Shown here: in pieces, positions 1-8,188 of the stretch
Layout of the letters: each line of letters begins with the position of its first letter
Position numbering within the stretch: the first letter of the stretch is position 1
From: Myxococcota bacterium
GTDB taxonomy: Bacteria > Myxococcota_A > UBA796
Direction: 5' to 3'
DNA: 40,335 nt
NCBI GenBank assembly: GCA_029251165.1
Contig: JAQXDW010000119.1
Span: 1-40,335, forward strand
Notes under the pieces: generated by a model
What the model was told of the DNA's origin: nothing
The model's input: only the letters and a program-made list of their open reading frames with translations
Databases searched by the model: none
Translations under genes and position numbers: made by a program

Positions 1-186
1 GACGTGTCCTGGGATGATGAGCCGCGTGGCGGTTCTGGAGGCCCTTGCAGGCCGCCGGGGCCGCGCATGCGGCCGTCATCTGGTCCAACCCCGGCTTAGC
101 CGTGGTTATGACGGCCGCATGCGCGGCCCCGGCGGCCTGCAAGGGCCTCCAGAACCGCCACGCGGCTCATCATCCCAGGACACGTC
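1..186. repeat. Perfect 79-bp inverted repeat with 28-nt spacer
   Basis: Bases 1-79 and 108-186 are exact reverse complements over all 79 positions, separated by bases 80-107. The spacer contains a smaller dyad (CGGCT-T-AGCCG). The left arm begins at the first base of the window, so the repeat may be longer than seen. As RNA it would form a very stable hairpin. As DNA it could be a cruciform. A perfect repeat that starts exactly at a sequence end is also what a fold-back amplification or assembly artefact would look like. Short reading frames inside it look like by-products of the repeat, and I do not call a gene here. Confidence 0.95.
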
Positions 187-196
187 GGAAACGCAA

Positions 197-238
197 GATG
201 CCCTCCCCAACCGGAGGGCATCACCTTCTTCTGGTGAT
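197..238. other. Two adjacent hairpins upstream of the first gene
   Basis: Bases 197-206 pair perfectly with 213-222 (GATGCCCTCC / GGAGGGCATC, 6-nt loop). Bases 220-225 pair with 233-238 (ATCACC / GGTGAT). They share bases 220-222, so they would not form fully at the same time. Neither is followed by a T-tract on either strand, so a classical intrinsic terminator is not shown. They sit between the long inverted repeat and the first plus-strand gene and may act in the leader of that transcript or end transcription from the left. The remaining bases to about 330 show nothing I recognise. Confidence 0.6.
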
Positions 239-332
239 CGTGATCCGGCGGCTGCGAGACGCATGAGCAGGCCGCAGTGCTGCCGTCGTCATGAAGCCTT
301 TCCCCTCCGAGAGTCTGGTATCTTCCGCGAGC

Positions 333-995
333 ATGCCCACCCGCCGTGCCCAGATTCTCGCCGTGCTGATCCTCGCCCACCTCGCGCAGATCACCATCTC
401 GTCGGTGCCGCTTCCCAAGAAGGCGATCACGGACCTCAAGCCGCGGCACCGCCAGGCCATCGTCTCCTGGGGCACACCGCTGCTGGCGCTGGGGCTGGCG
501 CGCAGTGAAGACGACCTCGTCGCCGATGCCGTCCGCCTGAACAACGCCATCGTCTCCACACGATCCGAGGCCCTCAGTCCCCTCTTCCGCTGGCAGAAGC
601 GCACCGGCACCCAGCAGAGCTGGCGAATGTTCGGCGACGTGCCCGCCTATGGTGGGCGGCTCCAGCTCCATGCCCGCACCGGGGACGGACCATGGCTCCC
701 CCTCTTTGAGGATCACAGCGACGCCGACTGGATGGCCGACCTGCTGACCCAGGGGCGTCTCCGGGGGGTTCGCTCCGCCTACTCCACGAAGGTCCGAAAG
801 CGACGGCAACAGTACCGTCGCCTGGTGACCTGGCTGGCCCGGCATGCCGCCACAGACTTTCCTCAGGCCACCGAATTCCGAGCGCGGTACCAGAAGGTCG
901 CCATCGGCAAGCCCTCGGCAGTCCGGGCTCAGGGCGGCCTGAAGCTCGGCGGCCACTACTGGGAAGCGGTCGTCGACCTGGAGACCCTGCGATGA
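333..995 (+). CDS. DUF5819-like membrane-anchored protein, partner of HTTM
   Basis: This 220-residue protein has one N-terminal hydrophobic segment (about residues 6-22, after MPTRR) and then a soluble domain. A motif near the middle (QQSWRMFGDVP) resembles the W-x-M/L-F-x-P signature of DUF5819-type proteins, which are often encoded beside HTTM proteins. Its stop overlaps the next start as ATGA (992-995), so the two are translationally coupled and probably form one membrane unit. An upstream in-frame ATG at 291 would add 14 polar residues. I prefer 333 because the hydrophobic segment then follows a short basic N-terminus, but neither start has a clear ribosome binding site. The biochemical role is unknown. 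The family assignment rests on the motif and the neighbour. Confidence 0.6.
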   Translation: MPTRRAQILAVLILAHLAQITISSVPLPKKAITDLKPRHRQAIVSWGTPLLALGLARSEDDLVADAVRLNNAIVSTRSEALSPLFRWQKRTGTQQSWRMFGDVPAYGGRLQLHARTGDGPWLPLFEDHSDADWMADLLTQGRLRGVRSAYSTKVRKRRQQYRRLVTWLARHAATDFPQATEFRARYQKVAIGKPSAVRAQGGLKLGGHYWEAVVDLETLR

Positions 996-1978
996 TTGCC
1001 CGCTGGCATGCCCTCGTCACGTGGCTGCTCGCTGAGGAGCGCGGCACCTCGCTGGCGCTGTTTCGCATCGCGCTCGGCCTGATCGTGCTGGCTGATCTCG
1101 GAGACATGCACCACAGCGGAGCCATGACGCTGCTGTGGATGCCGATGGAGAGCGGCGGGCTGCGCGATCCGGAGGGCTCTGGACTGCTGGCGATGCTCAT
1201 CGCGCCCACCGCCGCGAACATCTGGGCGGTCTACGGTGCGGCAATGATCGCCGCGACAGGCCTGACCCTCGGCGTGCTCTCCCGGCTCTGCTCGGCGGTC
1301 GTGCTGCTGTCGTTCCTCTGGCTGGTGAGCCTGTTTCCCTCTGCAACCGGCGGACATGACCGGCTGATCAGCAACGCCCTGTTCATCTTCGCCTTCGCCC
1401 GCTCCGACGTCACCCTCTCGCTGCGGTGCTGGCTGGCGGACCGACGCTGGAGGAGCGCGACCTGCATCTCCGGCTGGCCCCGGCGGGTGCTGGTGTTCCA
1501 GCTGGTGCTGATGTACGTCACCACCGGGATCAACAAGCTCGGGGTCGTGTGGTGGCCGATGGGCGACTTCCTGGCGATTCACTACGCGCTGCTGCTGCCG
1601 CACTGGGCGCGGGCGGACTGGTGGTGGATCGCCTGGCTCAGCCCGCTGACAAAGCTGGCCACGCTCACCACGCTGATCTGGGAGGCGACCTGGTGGATGG
1701 TGCCGCTGTGGCTTTGGCTGCGCCGGACAGAAGCACGCGGCGGCCGGCTGCGTCGGTGGGCATCGGTGCTCAACGTCCGACGCCTCTATGTCGTCGTCGG
1801 CCTGCTGATGCACACCTCGCTGTGGCTCATGATGTCGCTCGGCCCCTTCTCCGCGATCACCCTGGCCTACTATTTTCTGCTGTACGCACCCGACGAGCAG
1901 CCCGGTGGACTCGGACATCCCGGCGAAGAGAGCACGCCGCTCGACCGCCGCGTCGGCGCGATGCTCCAGCGTCCGTGA
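992..1978 (+). CDS. HTTM domain integral membrane protein
   Basis: This is a 328-residue multipass membrane protein. It opens with a soluble stretch and the segment ALFRIALGLIVLADL, which is typical of the HTTM domain (related to the membrane part of vitamin K-dependent gamma-carboxylase). Other family-like stretches are the SLFPSATGGHDRLISNALF region near residues 112-132 and the FQLVLMYVTTGINKLG segment near residue 170, followed by a tryptophan-rich stretch (WWPMGDF). I count about six to eight membrane segments, ending near the C-terminus. It overlaps the preceding DUF5819-like gene by 4 bp (ATGA). Bacterial HTTM proteins are mostly uncharacterised. I infer a two-subunit membrane complex, with no claim of carboxylase activity. 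Confidence 0.8.
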   Translation: MIARWHALVTWLLAEERGTSLALFRIALGLIVLADLGDMHHSGAMTLLWMPMESGGLRDPEGSGLLAMLIAPTAANIWAVYGAAMIAATGLTLGVLSRLCSAVVLLSFLWLVSLFPSATGGHDRLISNALFIFAFARSDVTLSLRCWLADRRWRSATCISGWPRRVLVFQLVLMYVTTGINKLGVVWWPMGDFLAIHYALLLPHWARADWWWIAWLSPLTKLATLTTLIWEATWWMVPLWLWLRRTEARGGRLRRWASVLNVRRLYVVVGLLMHTSLWLMMSLGPFSAITLAYYFLLYAPDEQPGGLGHPGEESTPLDRRVGAMLQRP

Positions 1979-2061
1979 GCAGACTCCAGCGGCACTGAAA
2001 CCGCAACGACACACAGCACCCGTCAGGCCGTGGTTAGACTGGTCGAAATGGGGGGAAGCTC

Positions 2062-4341
2062 ATGTCGATACGCTTCATCGTGATGATCGCTGCGCTCGCT
2101 GTGGCCGGCTGCACGGACAAAGAGACCACAATCACCGACGGCGATCTCGACGGGGAGACCACCCCCGCTGCGCAGGACTGGAGCCTCACAGTCTCCGGCC
2201 CTGACGCGGCCACCGCCGGAGAGGCCGCGACCTGGGAGGCCGCTGCGGCCACAGACGACGGCGCCCCAGTCGATGCCGCGATCACCCTGCGCATCACCAG
2301 CGCCGAGGGCGACGTCGCCGCAGACGGCACCGGACTGACCGCCACCCTCACCGCGCAGGGCGACTACGACGTCACCATCACCGCCGAGTGGGACGGCGAG
2401 ACCCGCACGGAGGCGCTCGACCTCACCGTCTCTCCGGGAGCGCTGGCCTCCCTGGCGCTGAGCATGAGCGGCCTGTCTGCTGAGATCGGCGACACCCTCA
2501 CCGCCGCCGTGGTCGGTGCCGATGCCTGGGGCAACCCCCTCGATGTGGATCCCACGCTGTCCGCTGAGCCGGCGGACGGTGCGGGCCTGACCGGCCTCTC
2601 CGTCACCTTCTCCGCAGACGGAGCCTACACCTTCACCGCCGAAGCCGACGGAATCGCTGCCACCGCAGGACCGGTCATTGTCGACGGCGCAGGCCCGCTG
2701 GTCGCGCTGAGCAGCCCGCTGCGGGGGGAGTGGATCCAGGGCGACTCGGTCCTCGTCGTGGGCACCGTCACCGATGCTGTGAGCGCCATCGCCGGGCTCA
2801 CCCTCAACGAGCAGGCCGTCAGCGTCAGCACCGACGGCTCCTTCTCGCATTCCCTCGACCTCGACGCCGGTCCCAACCGGCTCACCTTTGCCGCCACCGA
2901 CACCGACGGCAATGCCGCAGATGCCGTGCTCGGGGTCATCGCCGGAGCCTTCTCCGCCGACGATCTGATCGGTGCCATCGAGGCACACCTCGGCCAGGGC
3001 AGCCTGGACACCATCGCGGAGGTCCTGGTGGATGAGCTGGACATCGACGCCCTCGAGTCCGACCTCATCGCCACCAATCCCGTCGCCACCGACAGCCTCG
3101 GCTGCGTGGACGTCGAGGTCAGCGTCGACGCCCTCGACCTCGACACCCCGGTCGCAGCAGTCGCCTCCTCCGCAGACGGCCTCACCCTCACCCTCACCGC
3201 CGCAGATCTCGACATCGACCTCGACATCGACGTCGACCTCTGCGGCTGGAGCGCCACCTCCACGGACGGGGCGCTGACCGCCGATGAGGTCGAGATCATC
3301 GTCGAGGTCGATCTCCGCGTCGACGGGCCGGGAGACGTCACGGTCGCCGTCGACAGCACCACCGTCACCTTCACCGACTTCGACGAGGACTTCGGCACCC
3401 TCTCCTCGATCCTCTCCACCTTCGGCTACTCCCTCTCCAGCCTCGGAATCGACACCGAGGGCATCGTCGAGGATGCCCTGATCGGTGCCGTAGAGGATGC
3501 CGTCCCGAGCGCCCTGGAGGATGCCCTGGAGGGCGTCAGCATCGACACCACCCTCGATCTCCTCTCCGCAGAGGCAGCCCTCACCGCAGACATCGGCGAC
3601 ATCGAGACCAGCACCAGCGGGCTCACCCTCCTCCTCGATGCGGACGTCTTCTCCGGCGGCACCCACGCCGACATCCCCCCTCACCCCGGAAGCCTCGTCC
3701 TCAGCGGCCCGGCTCCGGACTACGACAGCGAGCCCGGCCTGTTCCTCGGCCTCTCCCTCGACGCACTCAACCGCATCCTGGAGCAGCTGTGGAGCGCTGG
3801 CGGGGTCAACAACACCATCACCAGCGACGAGCTCGGTCTGGAGGCTGCGATCATCGCGCTGGTCTTCCCCGGCAACACCGAGCTGACCCTGAAGCTGTTC
3901 CCGCAGCTTCCGCCGGTGCTCATTCCATCGTCGGGCAAGACACCGCTGACCCTGGACATCACCGAGCTTCAGGTCGAGATCTGGGGAGACGCCGACCCCA
4001 GCGCCCCCCTGACGACCGCCGCCATCCACCTCAGCGCCGACACCACACCGGCGCTGAGCACAGGCCTCAACAGCACCGAGATCGCGCTGGAGATCGGCAC
4101 GGCGGCGCTTGTCCTGGACGTCATCACAGAAGACGCCGCAGCGGTCGGAGCGGATGAGTCGCTGGAGGGACTGCTGGCCCTGGCGACGGGCGGGCTGGCG
4201 GACAGCCTGCTGCCAGAGATCAGCTTCGAGCTGCCGGAGATGGGCGGCTTCTCCATGGAAGCGGAGGGAATCTCGGCCGGTGGCGATGATGGAGACTGGA
4301 TCGTGGTCGCCGCAGAGCTGGAGGAGTCCAGCAGGCGGTAA
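2062..4341 (+). CDS. Large Ig-like-domain lipoprotein, possible TULIP-like C-terminal half
   Basis: This 759-residue protein starts with a signal peptide ending in a lipobox (LAVAGC, Cys16), preceded by a strong ribosome binding site (GGGGGAAG). The N-terminal third (about 30-295) has beta-rich Ig/Big-like repeats with the pattern GxxxxWxAAAxTDDG and DGAYTFTAEADG, then a segment beginning GPLVALSSPL that resembles a glucodextranase-B or bacterial Ig-like module. The C-terminal half has long alternating hydrophobic/acidic strands and a helix-like stretch, SLDALNRILEQLWSAG. That organisation recalls the BPI/TULIP lipid-binding fold seen in some proteobacterial lipoproteins, but this is a fold guess only. 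It is very acidic and DxD-rich (runs such as DIDLDID), suggesting possible calcium binding. Expected in the outer membrane. Function unknown. Confidence 0.8.
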   Translation: MSIRFIVMIAALAVAGCTDKETTITDGDLDGETTPAAQDWSLTVSGPDAATAGEAATWEAAAATDDGAPVDAAITLRITSAEGDVAADGTGLTATLTAQGDYDVTITAEWDGETRTEALDLTVSPGALASLALSMSGLSAEIGDTLTAAVVGADAWGNPLDVDPTLSAEPADGAGLTGLSVTFSADGAYTFTAEADGIAATAGPVIVDGAGPLVALSSPLRGEWIQGDSVLVVGTVTDAVSAIAGLTLNEQAVSVSTDGSFSHSLDLDAGPNRLTFAATDTDGNAADAVLGVIAGAFSADDLIGAIEAHLGQGSLDTIAEVLVDELDIDALESDLIATNPVATDSLGCVDVEVSVDALDLDTPVAAVASSADGLTLTLTAADLDIDLDIDVDLCGWSATSTDGALTADEVEIIVEVDLRVDGPGDVTVAVDSTTVTFTDFDEDFGTLSSILSTFGYSLSSLGIDTEGIVEDALIGAVEDAVPSALEDALEGVSIDTTLDLLSAEAALTADIGDIETSTSGLTLLLDADVFSGGTHADIPPHPGSLVLSGPAPDYDSEPGLFLGLSLDALNRILEQLWSAGGVNNTITSDELGLEAAIIALVFPGNTELTLKLFPQLPPVLIPSSGKTPLTLDITELQVEIWGDADPSAPLTTAAIHLSADTTPALSTGLNSTEIALEIGTAALVLDVITEDAAAVGADESLEGLLALATGGLADSLLPEISFELPEMGGFSMEAEGISAGGDDGDWIVVAAELEESSRR

Positions 4342-4470
4342 GCAACGTCAAAAGCACCACCTATCGCGCCAGAGTAGGAACATCGCCCCCTGCAATTGCG
4401 CGGTTTTTGCGCACCCCTCGCACCAGGCTTGCAGCCGGGATCCAGCACCGTCGGTTAATCGTCAGCCACT

Positions 4471-6408
4471 ATGGCTACGAACACCCCCTCCCTCGCAGAG
4501 ACCATCAAGTCCGGTGTCCAGACCGGGCTCGGCTTCGGGCTCTCCATCGCACTGGTCCACCTCGCCGCAGGCATCGGCCTCCTGGTCGCCCTCGGGCAGC
4601 CGCCGCTGACCGGCATGGCGATCCAGTCGTTCTTCATGGAGCTCGTCCTCGTCCTGCCATTCGCCGTGCTCCTCGCCCCACTCCGCCGGCTCCCCCGCGG
4701 AGAGTGGCTGATGCCGCTGGCCCTGGTGGTCTGCTGGATCGGCCTGGAGCGATGGGTCGCAGTGGATCCCAGCAAGCTGCAGATGTGGATCGGCCCGACC
4801 CTCGGCTCCCTCGCAGTGTTCGCCATCGGTCGGCAGCTCTGGAAGCGCGGCGCGGGCCTGGCGCTGGGCGTCGCTGGTGGGCTGTTCGTTGTCCTCCTGC
4901 TGGTCCCGATCATCCGCTACAGCCTCGCCGTCGACGAGGGCGCGCCGGTCACCCAGGGCGAGGCAAAGGAGGGCGCACCGGATGTGCTGTTCATCGTCAT
5001 GGACACCGTTCGTTCGATGTCGACCTCGGCCTACGGCTACGAGCGCCCGACCACCCCCAACCTCGATCAGCTGGTCGCAGAGGGCGTGATCTTCGAGGAC
5101 GCCTACGCCCCCGCGACCTGGTCGCTGCCGGCGCACGCCGCGCTGTTCACCGGGACCTTCCCCTCCCGCAACAACGCCCACGCCGAGACCCGGTTCCTCT
5201 CTGAGGGCGGCGGCACCCTGCCGACCCTCGCCGAGCACCTCGCGCTGTCCGGCTACGAGACCTACGCCTTCTCCGCCAACCCCCACATCTCCGACGCCTT
5301 CGGGCTCACCCGCGGCTTCATGCACAACGACAAGGCGTGGCAGTCCGGCACCTCCGCTCGGGGCTTCAGCTTCATCTACCGCATCATCGATGCCATCGGG
5401 CTCAGCCAGGTCCAGGACAAGGGCGGCGCGCAGGTCGTCGACAACATCGACAACTGGATGAAGCGCCGCGATGATGACCGCCCGGCGTTTGTCTTCGTCA
5501 ACTTCCTCGAGGCCCACTTCCCCTTCCACCAGATGCCCGACGAGTTCCTCTACGCCTACCAGCAGCGGGACATCAGCGAGCTTCGCGAGATCGGTCAGGT
5601 CAGCTTCGGCGTGCAGTTTGGCCGCCAGCTGACCGACGAAGAGCTCTCAGACATCCGCCAGCCCATCGTCGACATGTACGACGGCGGCGTGCTCTACACC
5701 GACTACCTCGTCGGTCAGGTCGTCGACCTGTGGCGCGAGAAGGGCCTGCTGGACAACACCATCGTCGTCGTCCTCGGTGACCACGGCGAGGTCGTCGGCG
5801 AGCACGGCGCGTTTGGACACGTCACTCCGATGGTCGAGGAGGACCTCAGGGTTCCCCTCGTCATGCGCTACCCCGCCAAGATCCCCGCCGGATCCCGCGT
5901 CAGCCAGGGCGTCTCCACCGTCGGCACCTTCTCCAGCATCACCGACATGCTCGGCATCGCCGACTCCCCGATCACCCAGGTCAAGTCCCTGATTCCGGGC
6001 ATCAACAAGGTCGAGGTCGGCAAGCCCCTGCTCGCTGAGCGGTTCGAGGAAGAGCTGATGGCCGCCCGGTTCGCCCCCGGCACCGCCAACGGCACCGGCC
6101 CACTGGTCAACCCCCGTGGCCGCTACCGGGCCTTCCGCGACGGCGACTACAAGCTCATCCAGCACTCCACCGACGGCACCTTCCTCTACAACCTCGCCAC
6201 CGATCCCGGAGAGCTCGACGACATCGCGCCCACCCAGCCCGACAAGGTCGCCGACATGACCCGACGCCTGGAGCGCGAGCTGAACCGCCTGGAGCTGCCG
6301 GCCCTGAATGCCGAGGTCTCCATGGACCCGGCCGCCGGCATGGACAAGGAGACCTGCGAGAGCCTCCTCGCGCTGGGCTACGTCGAGAGCTGCGACGAGT
6401 ACGAGTAG
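4471..6408 (+). CDS. Membrane-anchored sulfatase/alkaline-phosphatase-superfamily hydrolase
   Basis: The protein has 645 residues. The first 155 or so contain four hydrophobic segments, and the rest is an extracytoplasmic sulfatase-type domain. Visible motifs are DVLFIVMDTVR with YGYERPTTPNLD (metal-binding aspartate and substrate pocket), SLPAHAALFTG near residue 215 (nucleophile region) and VVLGDHGEVVGEHG (metal-binding DH). The formylglycine motif of true sulfatases is C/S-x-P-x-R. Here it is S-L-P-A-H, so the arginine needed for maturation is missing and Ser may act directly, as in phosphotransferase-type members. Sulfatase activity is therefore uncertain, and a phosphodiesterase or phosphotransferase on surface glycans or lipids is equally likely. 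No clear ribosome binding site precedes ATG 4471. It lies 129 bp behind the large lipoprotein gene. Confidence 0.85.
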   Translation: MATNTPSLAETIKSGVQTGLGFGLSIALVHLAAGIGLLVALGQPPLTGMAIQSFFMELVLVLPFAVLLAPLRRLPRGEWLMPLALVVCWIGLERWVAVDPSKLQMWIGPTLGSLAVFAIGRQLWKRGAGLALGVAGGLFVVLLLVPIIRYSLAVDEGAPVTQGEAKEGAPDVLFIVMDTVRSMSTSAYGYERPTTPNLDQLVAEGVIFEDAYAPATWSLPAHAALFTGTFPSRNNAHAETRFLSEGGGTLPTLAEHLALSGYETYAFSANPHISDAFGLTRGFMHNDKAWQSGTSARGFSFIYRIIDAIGLSQVQDKGGAQVVDNIDNWMKRRDDDRPAFVFVNFLEAHFPFHQMPDEFLYAYQQRDISELREIGQVSFGVQFGRQLTDEELSDIRQPIVDMYDGGVLYTDYLVGQVVDLWREKGLLDNTIVVVLGDHGEVVGEHGAFGHVTPMVEEDLRVPLVMRYPAKIPAGSRVSQGVSTVGTFSSITDMLGIADSPITQVKSLIPGINKVEVGKPLLAERFEEELMAARFAPGTANGTGPLVNPRGRYRAFRDGDYKLIQHSTDGTFLYNLATDPGELDDIAPTQPDKVADMTRRLERELNRLELPALNAEVSMDPAAGMDKETCESLLALGYVESCDEYE

Positions 6409-6436
6409 GGGCACCCGCTGGGGCTGCACACGACGC

Positions 6437-6460
6437 GGGCTCGGCCGCTCAGCCGAGTCC
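6437..6460. terminator. Hairpin between convergent genes
   Basis: Bases 437-445 of this kilobase (GGGCTCGGC) pair with 452-460 (GCCGAGTCC) with one G-U pair and a 6-nt loop. It lies between the stop of the sulfatase-like gene and the stop of the convergent MAPEG gene, where a bidirectional terminator is expected. There is no T-run on either side, so the role is inferred from position and structure. Confidence 0.4.
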
Positions 6461-6498
6461 CGGGACCGTCGTCATGCTCCGATCGGTCGGCGGTCCGC

Positions 6499-6888
6499 TC
6501 AGGCCATCGCAGAGACCACAAACAGCCCCACCACACAGGCCATCCCGCCCGCCCATATCAGGCTGCGCAGCCTGTCCCGGTTGACGATGTAGAAGAGCCC
6601 ATACAGCAGGCGGCACAGGATGAAGACTCGGGCCAGCATGTCGACGCTGCCCTGCTCCGCGCCGGTGTAGTGCGCGACGAGGACCGCAGCCGCGAACGGC
6701 GGGAGGGCCTCCAGGGTGTTGAGGTGTGCCCAATAAGCCCGCTGCCGAAACCCCGTCAGGCCAGCCTCATAGACGCGGGGGTCCTTGTTTCGGTTTCCCT
6801 TAACAAAGCTTGGATCAGCCTTGGCAATGACGACAAAGAGGTAGGGCAGCGCGCTCGCGATAAGCACACACCACAGCGCAACAGTCAC
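6499..6888 (-). CDS. MAPEG family membrane protein
   Basis: This 129-residue protein has four predicted membrane helices and the family-typical central stretch (AYWAHLNTLEALPPFAAAVLVAHYTG, in two pieces: residues 51-64 and 65-76). The length matches bacterial MAPEG proteins (about 130). The eukaryotic members are glutathione-dependent eicosanoid and detoxification enzymes, while the bacterial ones mostly have no known substrate. The start codon is GTG (complement of 6886-6888). It is supported by GGAGG five bases upstream. The gene is convergent with the sulfatase-like gene and is followed at its 5' side by the nuclease gene transcribed in the same direction, 100 bp away. Confidence 0.85.
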   Translation of the reverse strand: MTVALWCVLIASALPYLFVVIAKADPSFVKGNRNKDPRVYEAGLTGFRQRAYWAHLNTLEALPPFAAAVLVAHYTGAEQGSVDMLARVFILCRLLYGLFYIVNRDRLRSLIWAGGMACVVGLFVVSAMA

Positions 6889-6988
6889 TCCGCCCTCCAG
6901 CGTTCGCAGTCCAGCAGACCGGACTCATACCCACCCGCCGAAGAGACCGCGATGACTCCATCGCCGAAGGCAGCCATCACCGCACCCT

Positions 6989-7612
6989 TCAGTCACAGGC
7001 CTGCCACAGCCCGATCTCCGCATCGTCCGCCCAGCGCGCATCGTCGGAGAAGGTGTCGGCGAAGGTGCTGGTCTCGGCGAACGTCATCGTCTCCGCGAGT
7101 CCACCCCGGAGCAGCAGGCGCTCGAAGAAGCAGGCCGAGTCGTCCGAAAGGTGGACATAGGCCAGCGTTCGCCCGAAGTCGTCCTCGCAGTCGTGATCGA
7201 AGGTCAGCCAGAGCAGGCGCAGGTCAAGCACCTGCTCGGCAAAGTCCGCGGCCTCGGGCCCCCAGCACTGCGGGGCTCCGTAGGTCTCTGGGGTGTTGAC
7301 GCCGATGATCCGTACAGACTCCGCTCCGCCCAGGCCCGACATCGGCCAGGCATCGAAGGTGTCTCCGTCGATCACCCGGGTCACCCGAACCAGCTCCGGT
7401 GCCCGGCAGGGCGCTGGTCCAGCCGGGAGGAGTGCTCCGTCGATGGCCCGAACGTCCGCCTCCCCGGGCAGCATGCACACCAGATCACCGCTGAGCACCC
7501 GGACATCGCTGACGACCACCGCCGGCCCGGTGTCCGCGTCGAGCGAGCCAGAGGTCTGCGGCAGGAGGCAGGCAACCTGCGACATCATCGGTATGAGCGC
7601 CAGCGACAGCAT
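6989..7612 (-). CDS. Secreted thermonuclease-like (SNase) lipoprotein
   Basis: This 207-residue protein has a signal peptide ending in SQVAC (Cys15), so it is probably a lipoprotein. The staphylococcal-nuclease-like domain follows from about residue 75. VTRVIDGDTF carries the calcium-binding aspartate. VRIIGVNTPET holds the catalytic Arg and Glu equivalents (Arg35 and Glu43 of the S. aureus enzyme). DDFGRTLAYV holds the second catalytic Arg (Arg87 equivalent). All key residues are present, so activity on DNA/RNA outside the cytoplasm is expected. About 55 residues before the domain are unassigned. GGAGG lies four bases upstream of ATG. Three near-identical FA(E/D)T(S/M)TFA units appear near the C-terminus. 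Confidence 0.85.
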   Translation of the reverse strand: MLSLALIPMMSQVACLLPQTSGSLDADTGPAVVVSDVRVLSGDLVCMLPGEADVRAIDGALLPAGPAPCRAPELVRVTRVIDGDTFDAWPMSGLGGAESVRIIGVNTPETYGAPQCWGPEAADFAEQVLDLRLLWLTFDHDCEDDFGRTLAYVHLSDDSACFFERLLLRGGLAETMTFAETSTFADTFSDDARWADDAEIGLWQACD

Positions 7613-7714
7613 CGCGCCTCCAGTCCAACCGTACCGCGTCAGGACCAGAGCAGCGAGGCGTCGCAGCGGGTAGGCTCCCCCGCAGGCCAGCGCCCATGGA
7701 GAGGAAGAGAGACC

Positions 7715-8167
7715 ATGAAGACCTTGTTTGAGGACACGACAGCGCTGCCGTTCTGCCTCCAGGACATCTCAGCGGCCCTCTCCGACATCGGCCGGTACTT
7801 TGTGGAGACAACCCGAAACATGCCGGACATGACCAGCGTCGTGCTGGTCGAGCAGGGGGCGAGCTTCGTGACGTTCAAGACGAACCAGGGCCTCGTGAAG
7901 CGAACGAACATCGCCATCGAGCACACAGCGGAGCGCATCCGGGTGGAGTACGCAGAGGAGTACTGGGCGGGCAAGCTGATCGCTGGCATCTCGCATGTGA
8001 TGGACGACTTCATGCCCTGCCCGGCCGGGATCGCGCACTGCACCACCATCAGCGGGGTGGAGGCCCCAGGCTTCCGAGGGTTCTTCACCCGAAACCTCGA
8101 TGTCTCCGGCCTCGGAAAGGCGCTCCAGGTCGCCCAGCGCCGTCACATCGAGGCCCGCACCCGCTGA
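7715..8167 (+). CDS. SRPBCC/START-like small protein
   Basis: This is a 150-residue cytosolic protein. The central alternating strands (SVVLVEQGASFVTFKTNQG), the stretch TTISGVEAPGFRGFF and the C-terminal helix (GKALQVAQRRHIEAR) resemble SRPBCC (polyketide-cyclase/START-like) proteins that bind hydrophobic ligands. No enzymatic residues can be assigned. The ATG is preceded by GAGGAAGAGA at good distance. The gene is divergent from the nuclease gene and convergent with the acyltransferase gene (21-bp gap). Function unknown, family assignment moderate. Confidence 0.6.
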   Translation: MKTLFEDTTALPFCLQDISAALSDIGRYFVETTRNMPDMTSVVLVEQGASFVTFKTNQGLVKRTNIAIEHTAERIRVEYAEEYWAGKLIAGISHVMDDFMPCPAGIAHCTTISGVEAPGFRGFFTRNLDVSGLGKALQVAQRRHIEARTR

Positions 8168-8188
8168 CTGCAGCGGGCGAAGCGATGC

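Noticed and set aside
96..956. Long minus-strand reading frame across the inverted repeat and first gene
   Set aside because: Its composition follows the opposite strand's codon pattern and it crosses the perfect repeat. The plus-strand gene is better supported by motif and coupling.
2023..4029. 668-codon minus-strand frame opposite the large lipoprotein gene
   Set aside because: It is a GC-skew mirror frame with Gly/Asp/Val/Glu-rich repeats and no start signal. The plus-strand gene has a ribosome binding site and lipobox.
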